A stretch of 64,000 nt of DNA from Acridotheres tristis (Eukaryota; Chordata; Aves; Passeriformes; Sturnidae): contig CM072895.1 of assembly GCA_037013685.1 (NCBI GenBank), positions 10,948,463 to 11,012,462 on the forward strand, read 5' to 3'. Numbering within the stretch: the first letter of the stretch is position 1; each line of letters starts with the position of its first letter. Below are positions 1 through 12,857 of the stretch, in pieces. The position numbers were made by a program, and so were the translations under genes. The notes under the pieces were generated by a model. The model did not search any database, had not been told where the DNA came from, and was given only the letters and a program-made list of their open reading frames with translations.

Positions 1-1902
1 AGTGGCTTTATTCTGAGGGATTATATTTGTTGTGATAGGCCTTTAGACTCATAGTAGTTAGAAGATTTAAAGCATGTTTACCTTAAATATATCTTATCTG
101 GCACATGTTAGAAGTAAATATATGTACTTCTATTTGGTTGTAATGCATTTATGAATGGCAGCCAAAGCTGTAGATGGAAAGGCAATAGGTAGAACTGAGC
201 CCCTTTAAAATTAATGCTACGTTGGTCTCTTCGTTTTTGGTTTTGGAGGTACCTGCTGTCTGGCACACTACTTTAATAAAGCAAACAGCTTCAAAACATG
301 AAGGCCTTAAGCCAGGGGTGATGCATATATGCTGTGGAATTGGCAATGTGGGCACTGGCTTAGTCTTAAACATTTCAACTTCTTTGATTTTTGCCTTTCA
401 CTCAAAAGCTTGGAAAGGGAAGGTTACCAAATGTGTGTTTACTCGAAGCACACAAACTGCTTATCTGCAATTATCTCCTAATCTGGTCCTTCCGAGTTTC
501 TCTGGTCTCACAGGTAAATACAGATTTAGCTGTTATTCAAGGCATATTATTTACCTCATTAAGTATGTGTTTTGGCATGTGCATTATTTACCTGACGGAC
601 TAACGGATGGGAGAGAGCAAATGCTGTCTTTTGTGCAAACAGTGACTTTGTTCTTGAGCAACAAGTCCCCATTTTGCCGTGGCCACTTTGTCTCTATGTC
701 TCACAGTGGGTGCTTCCATCCCTTTATTGTAGAGCAAAAAGCCAGCACAGGTGGGGGTTGGCCATGCTCATAAAAGGGCAGGTGGGTGGCATGTCAAGTG
801 ATGGAGTCCTTCCATGAGCAGTGGGACCAACTGTGGGGATAGATTTAAATATCTATAAGATTGTGTGTATGTATATGCACACACAATTAGAGGGGTACTC
901 CTATCCTTGTTGAAGAGGACTGAGTTGGTGCAATTTGCTTGTTTAGCTATTGATCCCTGTACCCACCCATGTATCACCATAAACTGGTCTTGAATTCTCA
1001 TCTCTGTAGATCTGTTTACAGCCCTGAGGCTGACCCATCTTGGATAGTTACAATCCTGGCAACTTTTTCCTGCAAAGTTTTAGAAGAAAAGTAGCAGGAG
1101 GAGAAATCCTGGTAGTCTCAGGGATAATGCAATTTATTAAATAGTGTTTGTTAAATAAAAGTATCAGAAGGTGATGACTGAGTGAGGTATTTCTTTGGAA
1201 GGAAGTCTGTAGCCTATAGAATTATTGTGTGTGATTATTTGAACTGATATCCCCGTCTGAGAGAAATACCTGAAGTAAGAAGTGGAGTGTAGCACTAAAA
1301 TCATATCTCTGAGAAACCTCGTATACAAAGCAAATGAGAACTTTCCTGGGGAGGAGCCTTCCAGCCACGAGGCACCTGGATTTCTAATGGAAGTGCCATA
1401 TTTTGGTGCAACTGGCAGATGTTTCAGGGCCAAGCTGTTTGGATAAGTTGTAGTGTTGGTATGTGTATTGCTGCGTTTAATTTTTACCATGCACCAGAAA
1501 CTGCATTATATATGAAAAGATAAAAGGCCTCAGAAATTTCAACACGGCTTAGATTGGATATTCTGTGTTTTAGTTGGTTTGTGTTCTGCTATAATGAGGT
1601 TCAGCAGTGGGGTGTGATCTGGTGCCTGGAGCCATGACTGTTGTGTATCTCATAGTTCTTAATTTAAAGTCATTTGCAGAGGTTAATTTTCAGTTGCTTG
1701 TGATTCTGGACAACTTAAGCTCAATCCAAATGTCATCTGTTGCACTTAGAGCAGGTCACTCTATTATTTCAGGTTTGTGATGCTGAAACCTCCACTCTCC
1801 ACTGGGAAGCACAAAGGGAATCCCTGTCAGAGGAGGATGCAGATACCAGTAGAGATGAGATGTATGTGTGCATGAGTAACATGAGTCTCTCTTCAGTTTC
1901 AG
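1..1902 (+). other. ERI3: ERI3 intron, 3' part (upstream of first visible exon)
   Basis: No coding exon is recognisable here. The DNA is AT-rich with few CpGs. An open frame of 183 codons at 222-773 starts with TTG and resembles nothing I know. The intron ends in a tandem AG acceptor at 1896 and 1902. From 1719 to 1902 the frame used by the following exon stays open (TAA at 1716-1718) and holds three in-frame ATGs at 1860, 1872 and 1881, so an alternative first exon starting here is possible but unproved. Confidence 0.8.
1891..1902 (+). promoter_or_regulatory. ERI3: Tandem 3' splice site (two AGs six bases apart)
   Basis: A pyrimidine-rich stretch ends in AG at 1895-1896, followed by TTTC and a second AG at 1901-1902. 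Using the second AG gives G|AT = Asp followed by Ala-Ser-Gly-Cys-Ser-Met, matching the human protein. Using the first AG would add exactly two codons in frame (Val-Ser if the previous exon ends in G) without a stop. The second AG was chosen for the exon start because it gives the length expected from the human protein. Confidence 0.6.
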
Positions 1903-2171
1903 ATGCCTCTGGATGTTCAATGATAGCATTTCTCCATACTGGAGCAGCAAAGTTTCCCCAAAACTTACTTTCAAGGTCAAGACAAGCTGTGTCCCCCCTC
2001 TTCCCAGCTGGTGTTCTCAAAGGGTTCAGCTCCATCGTAAGCAGGAAACTGGCGTCCCACGGCTTTGGAGCTTCCATGGCAGCAATGTCATCCTTCCCTC
2101 CACAGAGATATCACTACTTCTTAGTGCTGGATTTTGAGGCTACGTGTGATAAACCGCAGATTCATCCTCAG
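1903..2171 (+). CDS. ERI3: ERI3 coding exon: N-terminal region and ExoI motif (DFEAT)
   Basis: This 269-base exon encodes about 90 residues. The first codon is completed by one base from an exon outside the window. Residues 1-68 (DASGCSM to FPPQ) correspond to the N-terminal part, which in human ERI3 carries the same landmarks, notably LLSR, SRKLA and HGFGASMAAM. From about residue 69 the DEDDh exonuclease fold begins: RYHYFLVLDFEATCD, with the first two metal-binding acids Asp77 (2130-2132) and Glu79 (2136-2138) of motif ExoI. The exon ends HPQ with donor GTAAAT at 2172 (phase 0). The N-terminal half is more divergent from human than the exonuclease half, as expected if it is less constrained. 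Inside the exon, a pyrimidine tract ending in AG at 2104-2105 looks like a cryptic acceptor just before the RYHYF codons; the conserved SFPPQ reading argues that it is normally coding. Confidence 0.96.
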
Positions 2172-5100
2172 GTAAATAATTAATCCTGTTAATTATTGCC
2201 TTGCAACTTCCTGCTGCTCTTCTGAGAGGTAGAAATTAAAAACACAGTACTGGCTCACTAATCTTTTCTGGTTTGTCCCAACTCCTTTCTGTTGCTGGTT
2301 CTCCAGGGCTCTTGCCAGTCACCTGCTGTCTCAGGAGTAATCTCTGGACTATTTGGTGGGAATGAATAAAGAAGTCTTATTTCCATCAAGGAAGTGACAA
2401 TTCATGTGTTATTGAAAACAACTTTTAAGTCATGTATACTTGTCATTTGTCTGACCTGGGAAGGGTCTAAAAGTTTTTGGCTGGAAACTTGCATTGATAG
2501 ATGGCAGCCGTGTTTAATTCTTCAAGGAAAAAGGCTATTGATAGTGAACAGCTTTAGGAAAAGAATATTTTGAATGATGGGAATATGTGCAACATAATGG
2601 TATTTCTAAGTAGAGAAGAAAAACAGTTTTTAGATAATTTCAGCACGATCAGGTATCTTGCCTGGCTTTTAACCCTGGAGCGTAATGAGACAGGAAGAGT
2701 TCAGCTTCAGAGAGATCTTTCAGCACTTTACCACTTGAGATATACAGAGATCCAGATGAAGTACAGAGCTTTTCTGCAAACAGTTCTTCCACAGTACTGT
2801 AGAGCAGATTAGTAAAAATATTCTCATCAGGATGGGCCCAGGTTTTCAACTGGAAAACTGTACTAAAAAGAAAAAAATCCCTGATACGAGGGTGGTAGTG
2901 AACAAACAGAATTTCTGAGTCTAAGGTGGACTCAACCTCCTTTGCCAAGTAGTTGGTCTGCATATGTTGGTAATACCTGCATTGGGTCAAAAAAACTTCC
3001 TTTTGCTTTGTTTTGACTAAATGAAAGGCTTAAGCAGTTTTCAGCGTGGTGTCTCATTACTGAAGTGACTCAATGCATCGTGTTCATTTCCCAGTGCCGC
3101 TGTGGTTTCCCTTGCGCTTGTCCTAACAAAAGGTTGCTGCAAGTTAGGATCAAACTTGACTCCTCTCTTCCGCAGTAGTGCCTTGGTGGGTGCTGCCTGG
3201 TCTTCGTCTTTCTTGAAAAAGGATAGCAAATTCCCTGCTCTTTTGCTGGCTCTTTGTGGGAGGCTGTTGTGGCTCTGCATCCAATTCTACTAGCAGACTC
3301 TTAACTGCTCTCCAAGTGAGATGTCAGGCTATTTCCTGCATGCTCTGCCTCGGGTGCACAGACCTGTCAAAGCTGTAAATTGGATCTACCTTGTCCCTTT
3401 GGATATGGGCTTGGTCTGTGCACATTTTGATGCAAAACCATGATGCATGTGGAGCTAGTTTACAGCTGGCAGTAAAAAGGAGCATGAGTGGAATATGATT
3501 ACTACTGTTTTAAGGAGCTTTGTCCCCAAGTCCTTGCCAGGGAAAGTAATGGTCTGGGCCAATGCAGATCTGCTATATATTTTGTTGGTGAGATGGCACC
3601 TTTAAGGTGGAGATGTTCTTCAGTGTTGTTTTTCCAGTCTGCTGTGTTCAGTGCCTGTCTGCATCATATAATGTGTTGAAAGGGCTGTCAGTCCCTCACA
3701 TCCTCACCAACAAATTAGTTTGACAAATAAAGAAATTACTTTTGCTACATGGGGCTCAATGTAGCTGGAAAAGCTGAAGGTGCCTGCCAAAATTGGGAAA
3801 CTTAATAAAATGAGGCTTCAGTTGATGTCCTTACCTACCTCTTAAGTCTTTGCTGACCAGCATGGCTTTTGTCCTCTTCACTGCTAGGCTGTATGTCATG
3901 GTGAGCAAACTGTGCCATGCATTTCAGCGATGTTTTCTGCAGTTTTAGTGACAGGATCTTTCACTGTGGGATTGATAGACAGGTTTGGAGGTTTGGTATG
4001 AGGCCAGAGCTCGGAGCTAGAAATGGTTAGGTGCTGATCTTCATTGTGATACTGATAATTTTTTTTGCTTTTATTTTCATACTTGCAAAATAGAAGTCTA
4101 GATGCTATGAAATTCAAATGCATTGGGATTTGATGAGAAGGTTGTGTATACAGAGCTAAGCTAAGCTGTAATATATGTTACTTTAAGTGAGTAGGCATAG
4201 CTGTAAATTTAGCCAGTTCAGCCTAAAAATCTTGCAAGAGTTCACTTGCCACCATACAGCACATTTCACATTTCTCACTCACTGCTCTTCAAAATATTCT
4301 GGCTTCTTACAAGAAACTACTGAAAGAGCTATCTTTTTGTGTACACTAGGATGTGTGAGTGACACATCTGCTCCCCCTCCCATTGTATTTACTCGTGCTC
4401 CTCTGTAACTGGCAGCCTTGCTGACTTTATCCCTGGGGAAGTCCTTCATGCTCATTCGTGAGCCCTGAAGACCCCTTCATTTCCATTCCCTTTCACATTG
4501 CCCGATCTCTCTCTGAGGTCTCGTGCTATGGCCTCTGTAATGGGGATCAAGGAGGGTCAAGGACAGTGGTATTCCCCTGGGAAGCCATCTGCATTGTGGC
4601 TCCAGTGGCTGGGACTGCTGGCTGAGTGCTTTTGGCTGCTGCCCTGTGCTTTACCACTCACTCCTGTGTTGGGCTTCGAGGGTCCTTCATGTTCCCTGCC
4701 CTAAACCCACAAAGGAATGGGAGCATCATTGCAGCCCTGATTTCTGACTGCTTTCAGAAGATACGCCCCTCCATCCAAATGCTTGTTTATATACACATAG
4801 AAACTGCTTAGCTTTATTGGTTTTCTGGATGTATGCATGAATAATGGGACCATCCCAGAGAGAAAAGAAGGTGTGGGGGGTTTTAACTGCACAGTATGTG
4901 TCATGTAGTGTTTTAGCCAGCCAAAGGTCATTAGGGGTTGGCAGTAAGAGATGTTTATGGCTGGCCTCTCGCATCTCTTTAAAGCTTACCTTGCGCCTTT
5001 GGAATGTGATCCGAAGCCCAATGGGGTCAGTTGGGAGCTGTCATTCTGTGGAGGTCAGTGGACCCTGAACAGTGGTGGTGTGTTTCATTTTTCAGCTCTG

Positions 5101-8100
5101 AGTTTTTTCTTTTACTCTCTGGTAAGAGTTTATAAGTACCTTATGCTTTTATACACTGTCAGCCCATAGAGCTGGGTACATATGGAGCTTTAGCTTCATG
5201 AGAAGATGCATTAGGAAGTGAGAGTCTTGCTCTTTTGTCCCTTTGTCCTTGTAGACACCAGTGTTTATAGTGGTCAGTGCTTTCAATGACTATGTTAAGC
5301 AGCTCCACAGACTTAGATCTGTGGCTGCCTTTATTAATGCAGTAAGGAGGTGTGCCTCTTTCAGTCAGCAAGCCAAGTATCTTGCCTTCAACTTCAGCCG
5401 AGTGGTTGAAAATAAATTATTTGTTTTAAATATAAAAAGTCTGAAGGTAGAAATCAGATCTGTTCAAAGCTGAATTTGAAATTAGCCTTCTATATATGAT
5501 ATTAATCTCTAATCTATTAAAGCCACTTAAATGAAAATCAAATAAAATTCAAGCTCTGTATGTCTGCTGCCTGGAAGTGTAAAAGAGCATCAGACCTCTG
5601 ACCTGGTAGAAGGAGCTGGATCTAGGAGCTGCTAAGCTGCTAAATGAGCTTTTTGTAATGATAAAGTTGTGTTTTCTCATGTCAGTTTTTTCAGGTCTTC
5701 AGTGTCTCAGATTCACTCAAATTGGTAATCATTTGGGAAGTAGAAATTTGCATCTTTCAAACTCTCTATAAAGGGAAAATATGAAATGTTCAGATCTTCT
5801 CATTGCTGAAGAAGGTTTTGACCAGAAGCAGAAGAATAAATTGTTTACAGACAATGTTTTCTGTGTCCTCCTAAGCAATACTTTTTAAATGCAAAAATAT
5901 CTTGATATTTTTTGTAAGTGTATCCTAGATACTTCAACTCTGTTTAGCACATATTTAGTTTGTTATTTTGGGAGAATTTTTAATTATAATTGCTGTCAAA
6001 ATGAAACTGGATATACTAATAAATACAAAACATCACTCACTGTTTCACCATAAACACTGACACTGACTAAGCAGATGTTCAGTTACTAATTTAAGTGTTC
6101 AAACAATTCTGGGTGATCATAGTACATATTGTGATTGGCAAAAGTGTATTAACAAATAGGAGCCAGTCTTTCTGTAAGATAATATTAAGTACAAATGCAG
6201 AAGGTTATATCGGGTTCAGTCTGTATTTCCTTGAGTGCTGTCGTAAAAGAGCATTACACGTGTTTGCCCTTGAACATCCATCTCACATCCAGCTCACAGT
6301 CATGGGCATGTATAGCTGGAGTGGCTGTGATGATCTGTACAGCTGCCTGTCCTACTCTATCCACGATCTTGTTACTGCAGCAGGGACAACCAAGTCGTGT
6401 GTCTCTGCTCCTGAGGTGCTGTGATTTATAGACTGACCTTGTAATGGGAATGGATGTTGATTTCCACCAAATTTAGGCCATATCAACAGATGTGCAGTCC
6501 CTGCCAAGCTCTCTGTGTACGGTGACTAGATAGAGCATAGAGAAGCTGCCTTGGGAGCCACAGCTGCAGCTACTTTGTAGGAGGAATTTGTCCTTGAAAT
6601 CACAAACTTGCTGCAGGAGGAGGCAATGGGGGGATGGCCCATCTGCTGGAAAGCAAGCTGCAAGGTAGCTTGTGTGTGCTTTCCACGTCATTTTCTATGG
6701 AGATTGCATCAAGGCAATCCCAGCTGAAGGCCAGGATGGGAATGCAGATGTCTCACACAGTAACAGACATTGTCACAATCCTACCCAGAGGCAGATAAAG
6801 GACGTGTGTGCCTGTGCCTGCCTGTTCTGGACAACCCCACATAGCAGCTTTCTTCTTGCACTGGTTTGGCTATTAAGCTCAATGCACTAGAAATCACCTG
6901 CCAAAACCTTTATTGAGGATGATCATGAGTTGCTGAAAAATAAAGAAATTCAGGCTTGTTTCCCATGGCAACTTTAACTCAGCATAAGTATTAAAGTGGT
7001 ATATTAATCTGCAATTACCTATGTTCACGCATCTTAGGCTTGGGTGTAGTTTTAATTACCTACTTCTCAATTCTGCTTCTTACAATGCTGTTTCTAGAGA
7101 AATGCTGTCAAAAACGCATGCAACATAGCGACTTAAAAGTCTTTTCTTTCTTTTTACTAAAAGTAAGTAAATATATATATATTTGTCACGTCTTTGCCAG
7201 TTATGGCTGGTTTTATGCCATTGTTCTTACGTCAGAATGCTGTAAGTTCCTAGAGTGGCAGGAAACAGCTCATATAAGAGCCCTTTCAAATGGATTTTCC
7301 TGTTTGCATTGAGTTTTGAACAAACGTCTTTAGGCCTTGTAGCTTTAGAGGGTTACACTGCACCTGGCGTCTCGGACCTGCACTCACTTTGCCTTGGAGA
7401 CCTCCCTCATTCTCCCAGTAAGTGGGGACAACCCTGCTGTGACCCATATCAATCTGACAGGGTGGGTTATGAGTTCAGGCAACAGAATTAGCTGTATTTA
7501 TTTAAAACCTGATGAGCTAGAGAACATGAACAGTTATTGAACCCTAATCTCCTGGAGACCACAACCATGAGACCACCAGGCAAGACATCTGATGTATGAA
7601 AAAAAATTCAAAGCAATTTCTTATTTGAAGATATAAACCCAGCATTATTATAGCAACAAGTCTAAAATACCAGGGCACTCAGGTGGCCAATGGATGCCGT
7701 CCTAACCTGACCTAACCTGCTCAGCTTTTGGCTGGTTATTGACAGACTGATGAGATGACTAAAGCAATCAGTCATGTTGCCCTTTCCCTCACAGTGTGCA
7801 GAGGCCCCACATCAGTTATGAATCCCTCTGTGCAATTCCCCACCTGTGCTGTTTGAACACTGTATCCTTAGCTGTGCAAACATTACACATCGTTTAGGTG
7901 ACAAGTTGCAAAGTTAAGTAGACTTGTTGTTACAGCAGAAAGTAGTTGAGTGGCAGTCACCCTGAAAAGAAAAGATCCCGGCTAGCTCAGGAATGTGCAA
8001 GTCTGCTGGATTGTTCGCCTCTCTATAAAGCCGCTGATGAGGGCTATGTGTGCTTCTGGAAATACTCCCATCGTGCATTTTGAAGTGAAGGGGATGGATG

Positions 8101-8854
8101 TCACAGGTTTGTACATTTGCTGTGCTAGTCCTGCTGTGTGCGTGGCCCTATGTGGTTGTCGATGATCGTGTGTGCCTGCTGCTCTTTCACAGCCTCTGAC
8201 GTATGGGAAATAACGTTGCATTGCTCCCAGCTTATTGTTTTAAAACCAAGCAGTATTCTTTCATGACATGGCACCCATCTAGTGCTATTTGGGGATGGTG
8301 CTTTTCAGGCTGTTGTGGTTCCTGAGAAATGGTCTTCGATGTTTTAAAGTGGTCTTGTCTTAGCTTTGAACAAAACTTTCCTGATAAAGCAGCAATGCAA
8401 CTCAGCTTTTTTAGTGAGAAGGACACAGGACATGCCTAAATCTTGTGTGATTTTTCCCCTTTATGCCAAGCTTGCTGTGCAACCATCCCTGTGTTGTCTT
8501 TGTTGGTCTATGCAATTGTTAGCTGGCAAAATAACTCTTCATAACGTTACTTTGTTCCTCTCTGTCAGGCAGAAATGCGCTGTCATCAGCAGCTAGTTGT
8601 GATGTCTGTAAAACCCTGGGTATTCATTTACATGCGCTAATGTGCCCTTTCTGCCCATCCCAGATGTTTTAGTGTCGTTGGGAACATTGATCATTTGTCC
8701 TGCTCAATATCAGGTGAAGAGGTTGGGACTTGAAATGATCTGATAATTCTGCAACTGGGACTGCACAGGCTGTTTGTCTGCCATAGACAAGAGTGGATGT
8801 GAAAAAGGATATAGTGTAGTTGCCATCTTGCAGTGGAAAGGTAATACATGGAAA

Positions 8855-8868
8855 TGTGTGTGTGTGTG
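8855..8868. repeat. (GT)n microsatellite, short
   Basis: Seven TG units in a row. Too short to be highly unstable; typical intronic simple repeat. Confidence 0.9.
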
Positions 8869-9554
8869 CTGTTTTTAATCTGGTTTGGGTGCTAAACTTC
8901 CCCCAAACTGTCAAGCTTAAATTGTTGTTGACTGTGTCAGTAGAGATGTTCTGGGTGGTTAAATATATGTCAATAGTGCTTGAAGAAACACGTTGAAGTG
9001 TTGATGTCTGTTGGTCTGTATTTCTCATCCCATGTGTGAAAAGAGGAGGGAGATTCTGCCTTATTCTTGATGTCTGGGTCCTGCTGGAAAAATCAAAATA
9101 GCTTAGTGGGTTTTGGCAGGGAACGATGCTGCTGGTGATGAGAAGCAGCCTAGGAGGAAATGATTACTGAAAGTTTCGTTAAGGATGGCAGGACAAGGGT
9201 AGTGATCCTGCTGTCAAGATTTCAGGTGGAATGGCAGGCATGAAAAACTCCCTAGGACCACAGTGGTAAGTTTAGGACAAAAGTATCATTTTCAAGACAT
9301 GGATCTTCCTTTTGTTGGCTCTGTAAGAAGGGACATGAGCTGATGAAGTATTTCACTATGTATTCCATACTCTCTAGAAGAAAAAAAAGGTAACTATTTC
9401 GAGAGAGTGAAGAAGAGAATCAGTGAGTGTGACCAGGGGTCTGCAAAACGCAGCTGTGGCATTGGGGTGTATATATGATGAGGTCTTTGTTGCAAGGCAA
9501 TGAAAAAGGCAATGTTCTGGCCTGTGTCTGCTGTGGGTAGGAAGAGCAGTTGGG

Positions 9555-9765
9555 AATTTAAACAACAGCAAGGGAAATTCAGATTAGACATTAGGAAAAA
9601 CTTTCCAATGATAAGACTAATGAAACAGGAGGATAGAGTGAGTGCCTGGGGAGTGTGTGAGTCTCTCTTATTGGAGTCGGTAAAAACAGCCTAGACAAAG
9701 TCAGAAATTATTTAGGGGGTGATGATGCTGCCCTCAGGCAGGTGCATGGACTAGATGTCTCTTTT
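9555..9765 (+). mobile_element. CR1 LINE fragment, decayed, + orientation
   Basis: The text resembles the end of the CR1 reverse transcriptase reading frame and 3' UTR: a line beginning at the run of 'agattagacattaggaaaa', then the decayed 'ttggagtcggtaaaaac' and finally 'catggactagatgtctc', which matches the CR1 pattern of 'ggactagatgatctc'. It has many small indels and no intact frame. Which CR1 subfamily it belongs to cannot be told by eye; it looks older than the copy at 53.5 kb. Confidence 0.75.
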
Positions 9766-10739
9766 AAAGCTGAAGCTCCTGGAGGCATGTGATTAGATGG
9801 GGATTTCAGCTTCTATTAAAGAAAGAGAAATGGTCCCTTACACTCAGAGTTGTAAGGCAGCACTGGGAAATAAGAGCCACATTTGATGTCAGTGCAGAAT
9901 GCAAAATGCAACTCAAAATTTATCTTTGAGGAAATCCAGCCTTTGACATTGGGTTTCAGTGCCTGAGTTTTGGGGGTAGGCAGTGTGATTCACCTGAGAG
10001 CAGGGGGAAGAAGAAACATTGGATAATCAATGGTCAGGCAGCAGAATTTTTCTTCACGTCATCTTATCCCAGTGTTTCATGGTCTTCCCATATTCCTTCC
10101 AGTTCTCTTGTGTTTTGTTTTTGATGTGTGTTTCCCTTCACACTTTTCTGGGATATAGTAGTTCTTTTAAATGTATCAAGTTATTAGGTGTGTGCATATG
10201 TGTATTTTAAGCTACGTAGTGATGGAAAAAAGAAATTTGGAGGTCATCTGCTTTCCCAAAGACCTTTTAATAGGTTTAATCAGTACACAGAGTAACTTAG
10301 CCAGGACTGAGGCACTGAGAGGCTCCACGGTGTGTGTGCAGGCAGGCATCCTTTGGAAAGCCAGGATAGCCCTGATTCAGCAGAAGTCCTGCTGTTCTGC
10401 ACTGGAGAGGTGTTGCCTTTATGGTATTTGTTTTGGTTAGTTTAATAAAAATTTAGAAGTGGGGAAAAGACCTATGAGGTCATCTTGGTTACTGCCCCTG
10501 AGGGCCAGTGCAAGGCTGCTCATTTGGAAATGGCTTTAGTTAAAATAATAATTAAGGCAGAGAATGGAAACTGGGGAGGCAGATCTGTTAGACTAGTGCT
10601 ATCCTTACTATGTCCCTTTTCGATTTTAATTGCCTTGGAAAAAAAAAGAAAATCACAAGGCTTTAAAAGCTCTGATTCTTTCTGCTCTTCAACGCCCCCA
10701 CACCCTCTCCCCGATCTTGGAGGCATCAACTCTCATCTG

Positions 10740-10990
10740 TCAAAGTGTAAATCAGCAATTAAAACACAAACAGCGAAATGCCAAAGATGACCCGAAGCAC
10801 AAAGCAACTGACAAACAAGTCCGGACAAATCGGCGGATAATTTATAAGCATTGCCCTAAAATCTAATTATTTGGCAATTCGAATTTGCAGCCGGCCAGGG
10901 CTGTGCAATAAATTTAACCCGCCATAAATTATTTAGGAGCAGCCCGTGGTGTAAATCAAAAACACGAGTGTTTGTTTAAGAAATAAGCTC
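10740..10990. promoter_or_regulatory. Candidate conserved non-coding element (homeodomain-site-rich, CpG-retaining)
   Basis: A block with sharp compositional contrast to the surrounding intron. It holds several AT-core sites (AATTAAAA near 10757, GATAATTTATAA near 10836, CTAATTATTT near 10863, ATAAATT at about 10910 and 10925) and about ten CpGs within roughly 200 bases, while the flanks are almost CpG-free. It also contains the palindromes ATTCGAAT and GCCGGC. No long open frame of plausible protein, no repeat and no splice-flanked exon is visible. This texture is typical of deeply conserved developmental enhancers. Function is inferred only from composition. Confidence 0.5.
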
Positions 10991-12099
10991 CTTGTGCATA
11001 AAATGACTTTTTTTTTTTTCTTTAAAGAGAGGGGGGAGAAAAAATCCTTGAACAAAATGAGCTGATGCTGAAGCTCTGTCCCTCCACAGATACTCTATTG
11101 CCTCTTCTGCCCTTATATTTTTAGAAAGTGTAAACGGTTCTTTTGGTAAGAAGTTTTATGCTTTTCCTTATCAGACAAAATCAGTTTCTCTCAACAGCCT
11201 CTGCTTGTTTTTATTGCATTTTGAACAGTCAGCTCTGATTTTTATGGGCATCTTTTATTCTTGTGTTTATTAAACTTCTTCACATGGAGGTTAGAGTAAG
11301 GGATAAATTATTCTCTGGTAGTTTTTGAACTGAATAGGCCATATGGTCATCTTCATATATATAACTGTGTCCTGAAGTGTGCCCTGTCCACTTTGTACAT
11401 AGGCATCTGGATTAAAAGGTTTTGAGAGCTGGGGAGCTCTTGCTGGGCACTTTATTCTTTCTCTATAATGATGTTAGTGGTACCCAGATCCAAAAGGATA
11501 AGCAAAAAGATTCCTCTGTGGGAATTAGGGTAATTTTTTAGGGTGCTTTCTTTTCTGGCAATTATTTAACAAGTATAGTTGTGTGCTTGTTCATTTCTTT
11601 TATTAGCAAGAAGATCAAGACAGCTGAATTGGTGCATCCCTGCTCTGGTGTTAAAGGGAAGGGAGTTTCATATAGGATGACTGGGTAAGGGAAGGCTGGG
11701 TTTATAGCAGTGCTTTCACATACCATTAAGAATTTTTCAAATCCCTCTTAGAAGAAAGTCCCTAGCAATTCCACAGTTACTCTGCTGCTGCTCAACCCAC
11801 TAGCTTGGGACAGTCAGGTTGCACAGGAGACTTCTACCTGGAACTTTTTTTTTAAACCCTTGGTTTTTCAGAAGGACAAAAGTTCTGAGGAAACTGTCAC
11901 ATAGATTTGCTTGAAGTACCTTGAAATCGTAAATGTAGGATTGTTGTAAAGAGAGTGGACCCGGTAATGGATCTGTGTAAGCCTCTGATTCTGTAGGTTC
12001 CTATTGTTACTGGGTTTGGGGGCACAGCTGAGGGGAGGGACAGGGTGCTGATGTTTTTTTCTTTAAGCGTGTTAATATTGATTTTAGAAGCTCTTTGTT

Positions 12100-12310
12100 C
12101 CAACAATATAAATGCAAATGCCTGTAATTGGGAGCCTTGTGCAGAATTTCTCAGCTGAAAAACATGTTCAACTTTTCTAACAATGAAAGGAAAATAAAAA
12201 GCCGCTTATTTATTGGTGGTGGTTTGAATCCTGGATTTCCTTTCAACTTACTTTGCAGTGCTAAATAAAATACCTAATTGCAGTGCTCGCAAAATTCAAA
12301 TGAGTGCATT
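12100..12310. promoter_or_regulatory. Possible conserved non-coding element (weak)
   Basis: Contains a perfect octamer-type ATGCAAAT near 12112, a CTAATTG site near 12273, an ATTTATTGG site near 12209 and a few retained CpGs. No coding potential seen. The evidence is composition only, and weaker than for the block at 10.8 kb. Confidence 0.25.
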
Positions 12311-12842
12311 TGTTCTTCTGGTAGCTTGCGGCTATTTGCAGCCTCTGGACACCCTCAGCATTATTTTAGCATATCCATAACTCCTGGTTGTGCTATAAGG
12401 AAAAGCTGGCAGTGGGGGCAGAGGGAAGGCTTGGAAGCCCCAAATGCTACTGGCACAAATCACTGCCAAAGTTGGAACATTTACTCAGTGTTGGAGTGGA
12501 TATATGTGAGGATCTCAAGGTAACACGGTTGATCAGGCTCTGATAGAAGAAAGGAAGTGTCAGTGAATCTCTGCCCTTAACTCCTTCGTGCTGCTTTCCT
12601 CCACCTTTCCTGCCTGGGAAGAAGCAGTGAAGGTCCTTGAATAGTGGAGATGGAGCTGAGCATGTTGAGCTCACTGAGCTGCTGTGAAACGTGAGAGAGC
12701 ACCCGGCTGCCTTCCTGCATCACAGTCTGTTGGGGGGTTGTGTATATGAGTGTCTAAGTGCTCACCATTTCATAATAATTAGTAATGAAATTCTAGATCT
12801 GTAATAACATTTCAGATATCTAAAACAAACCATATGCTTGTT

Positions 12843-12857
12843 AAAAAAAAAAAAAAA
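12843..12857. repeat. A run, 15 bases
   Basis: Homopolymer of 15 A; no LINE or SINE body was recognised next to it. Confidence 0.9.

Noticed and set aside
222..773. 183-codon open frame on the + strand
   Set aside because: Starts with TTG, product has no domain-like pattern, no splice or promoter context, and it lies in an intron. Treated as chance.
2570..2812. 80-codon frame with a fairly protein-like composition (and an overlapping 113-codon antisense frame)
   Set aside because: Begins with TTG, and no family was recognised on either strand. Possibly a fossil repeat, but no landmark supports this.
7685..7735. Short CCTAACCTG/CCTAACCTG tandem that hints at telomere-like repeats
   Set aside because: Only two or three imperfect units; not TTAGGG-type and without flanking structure.
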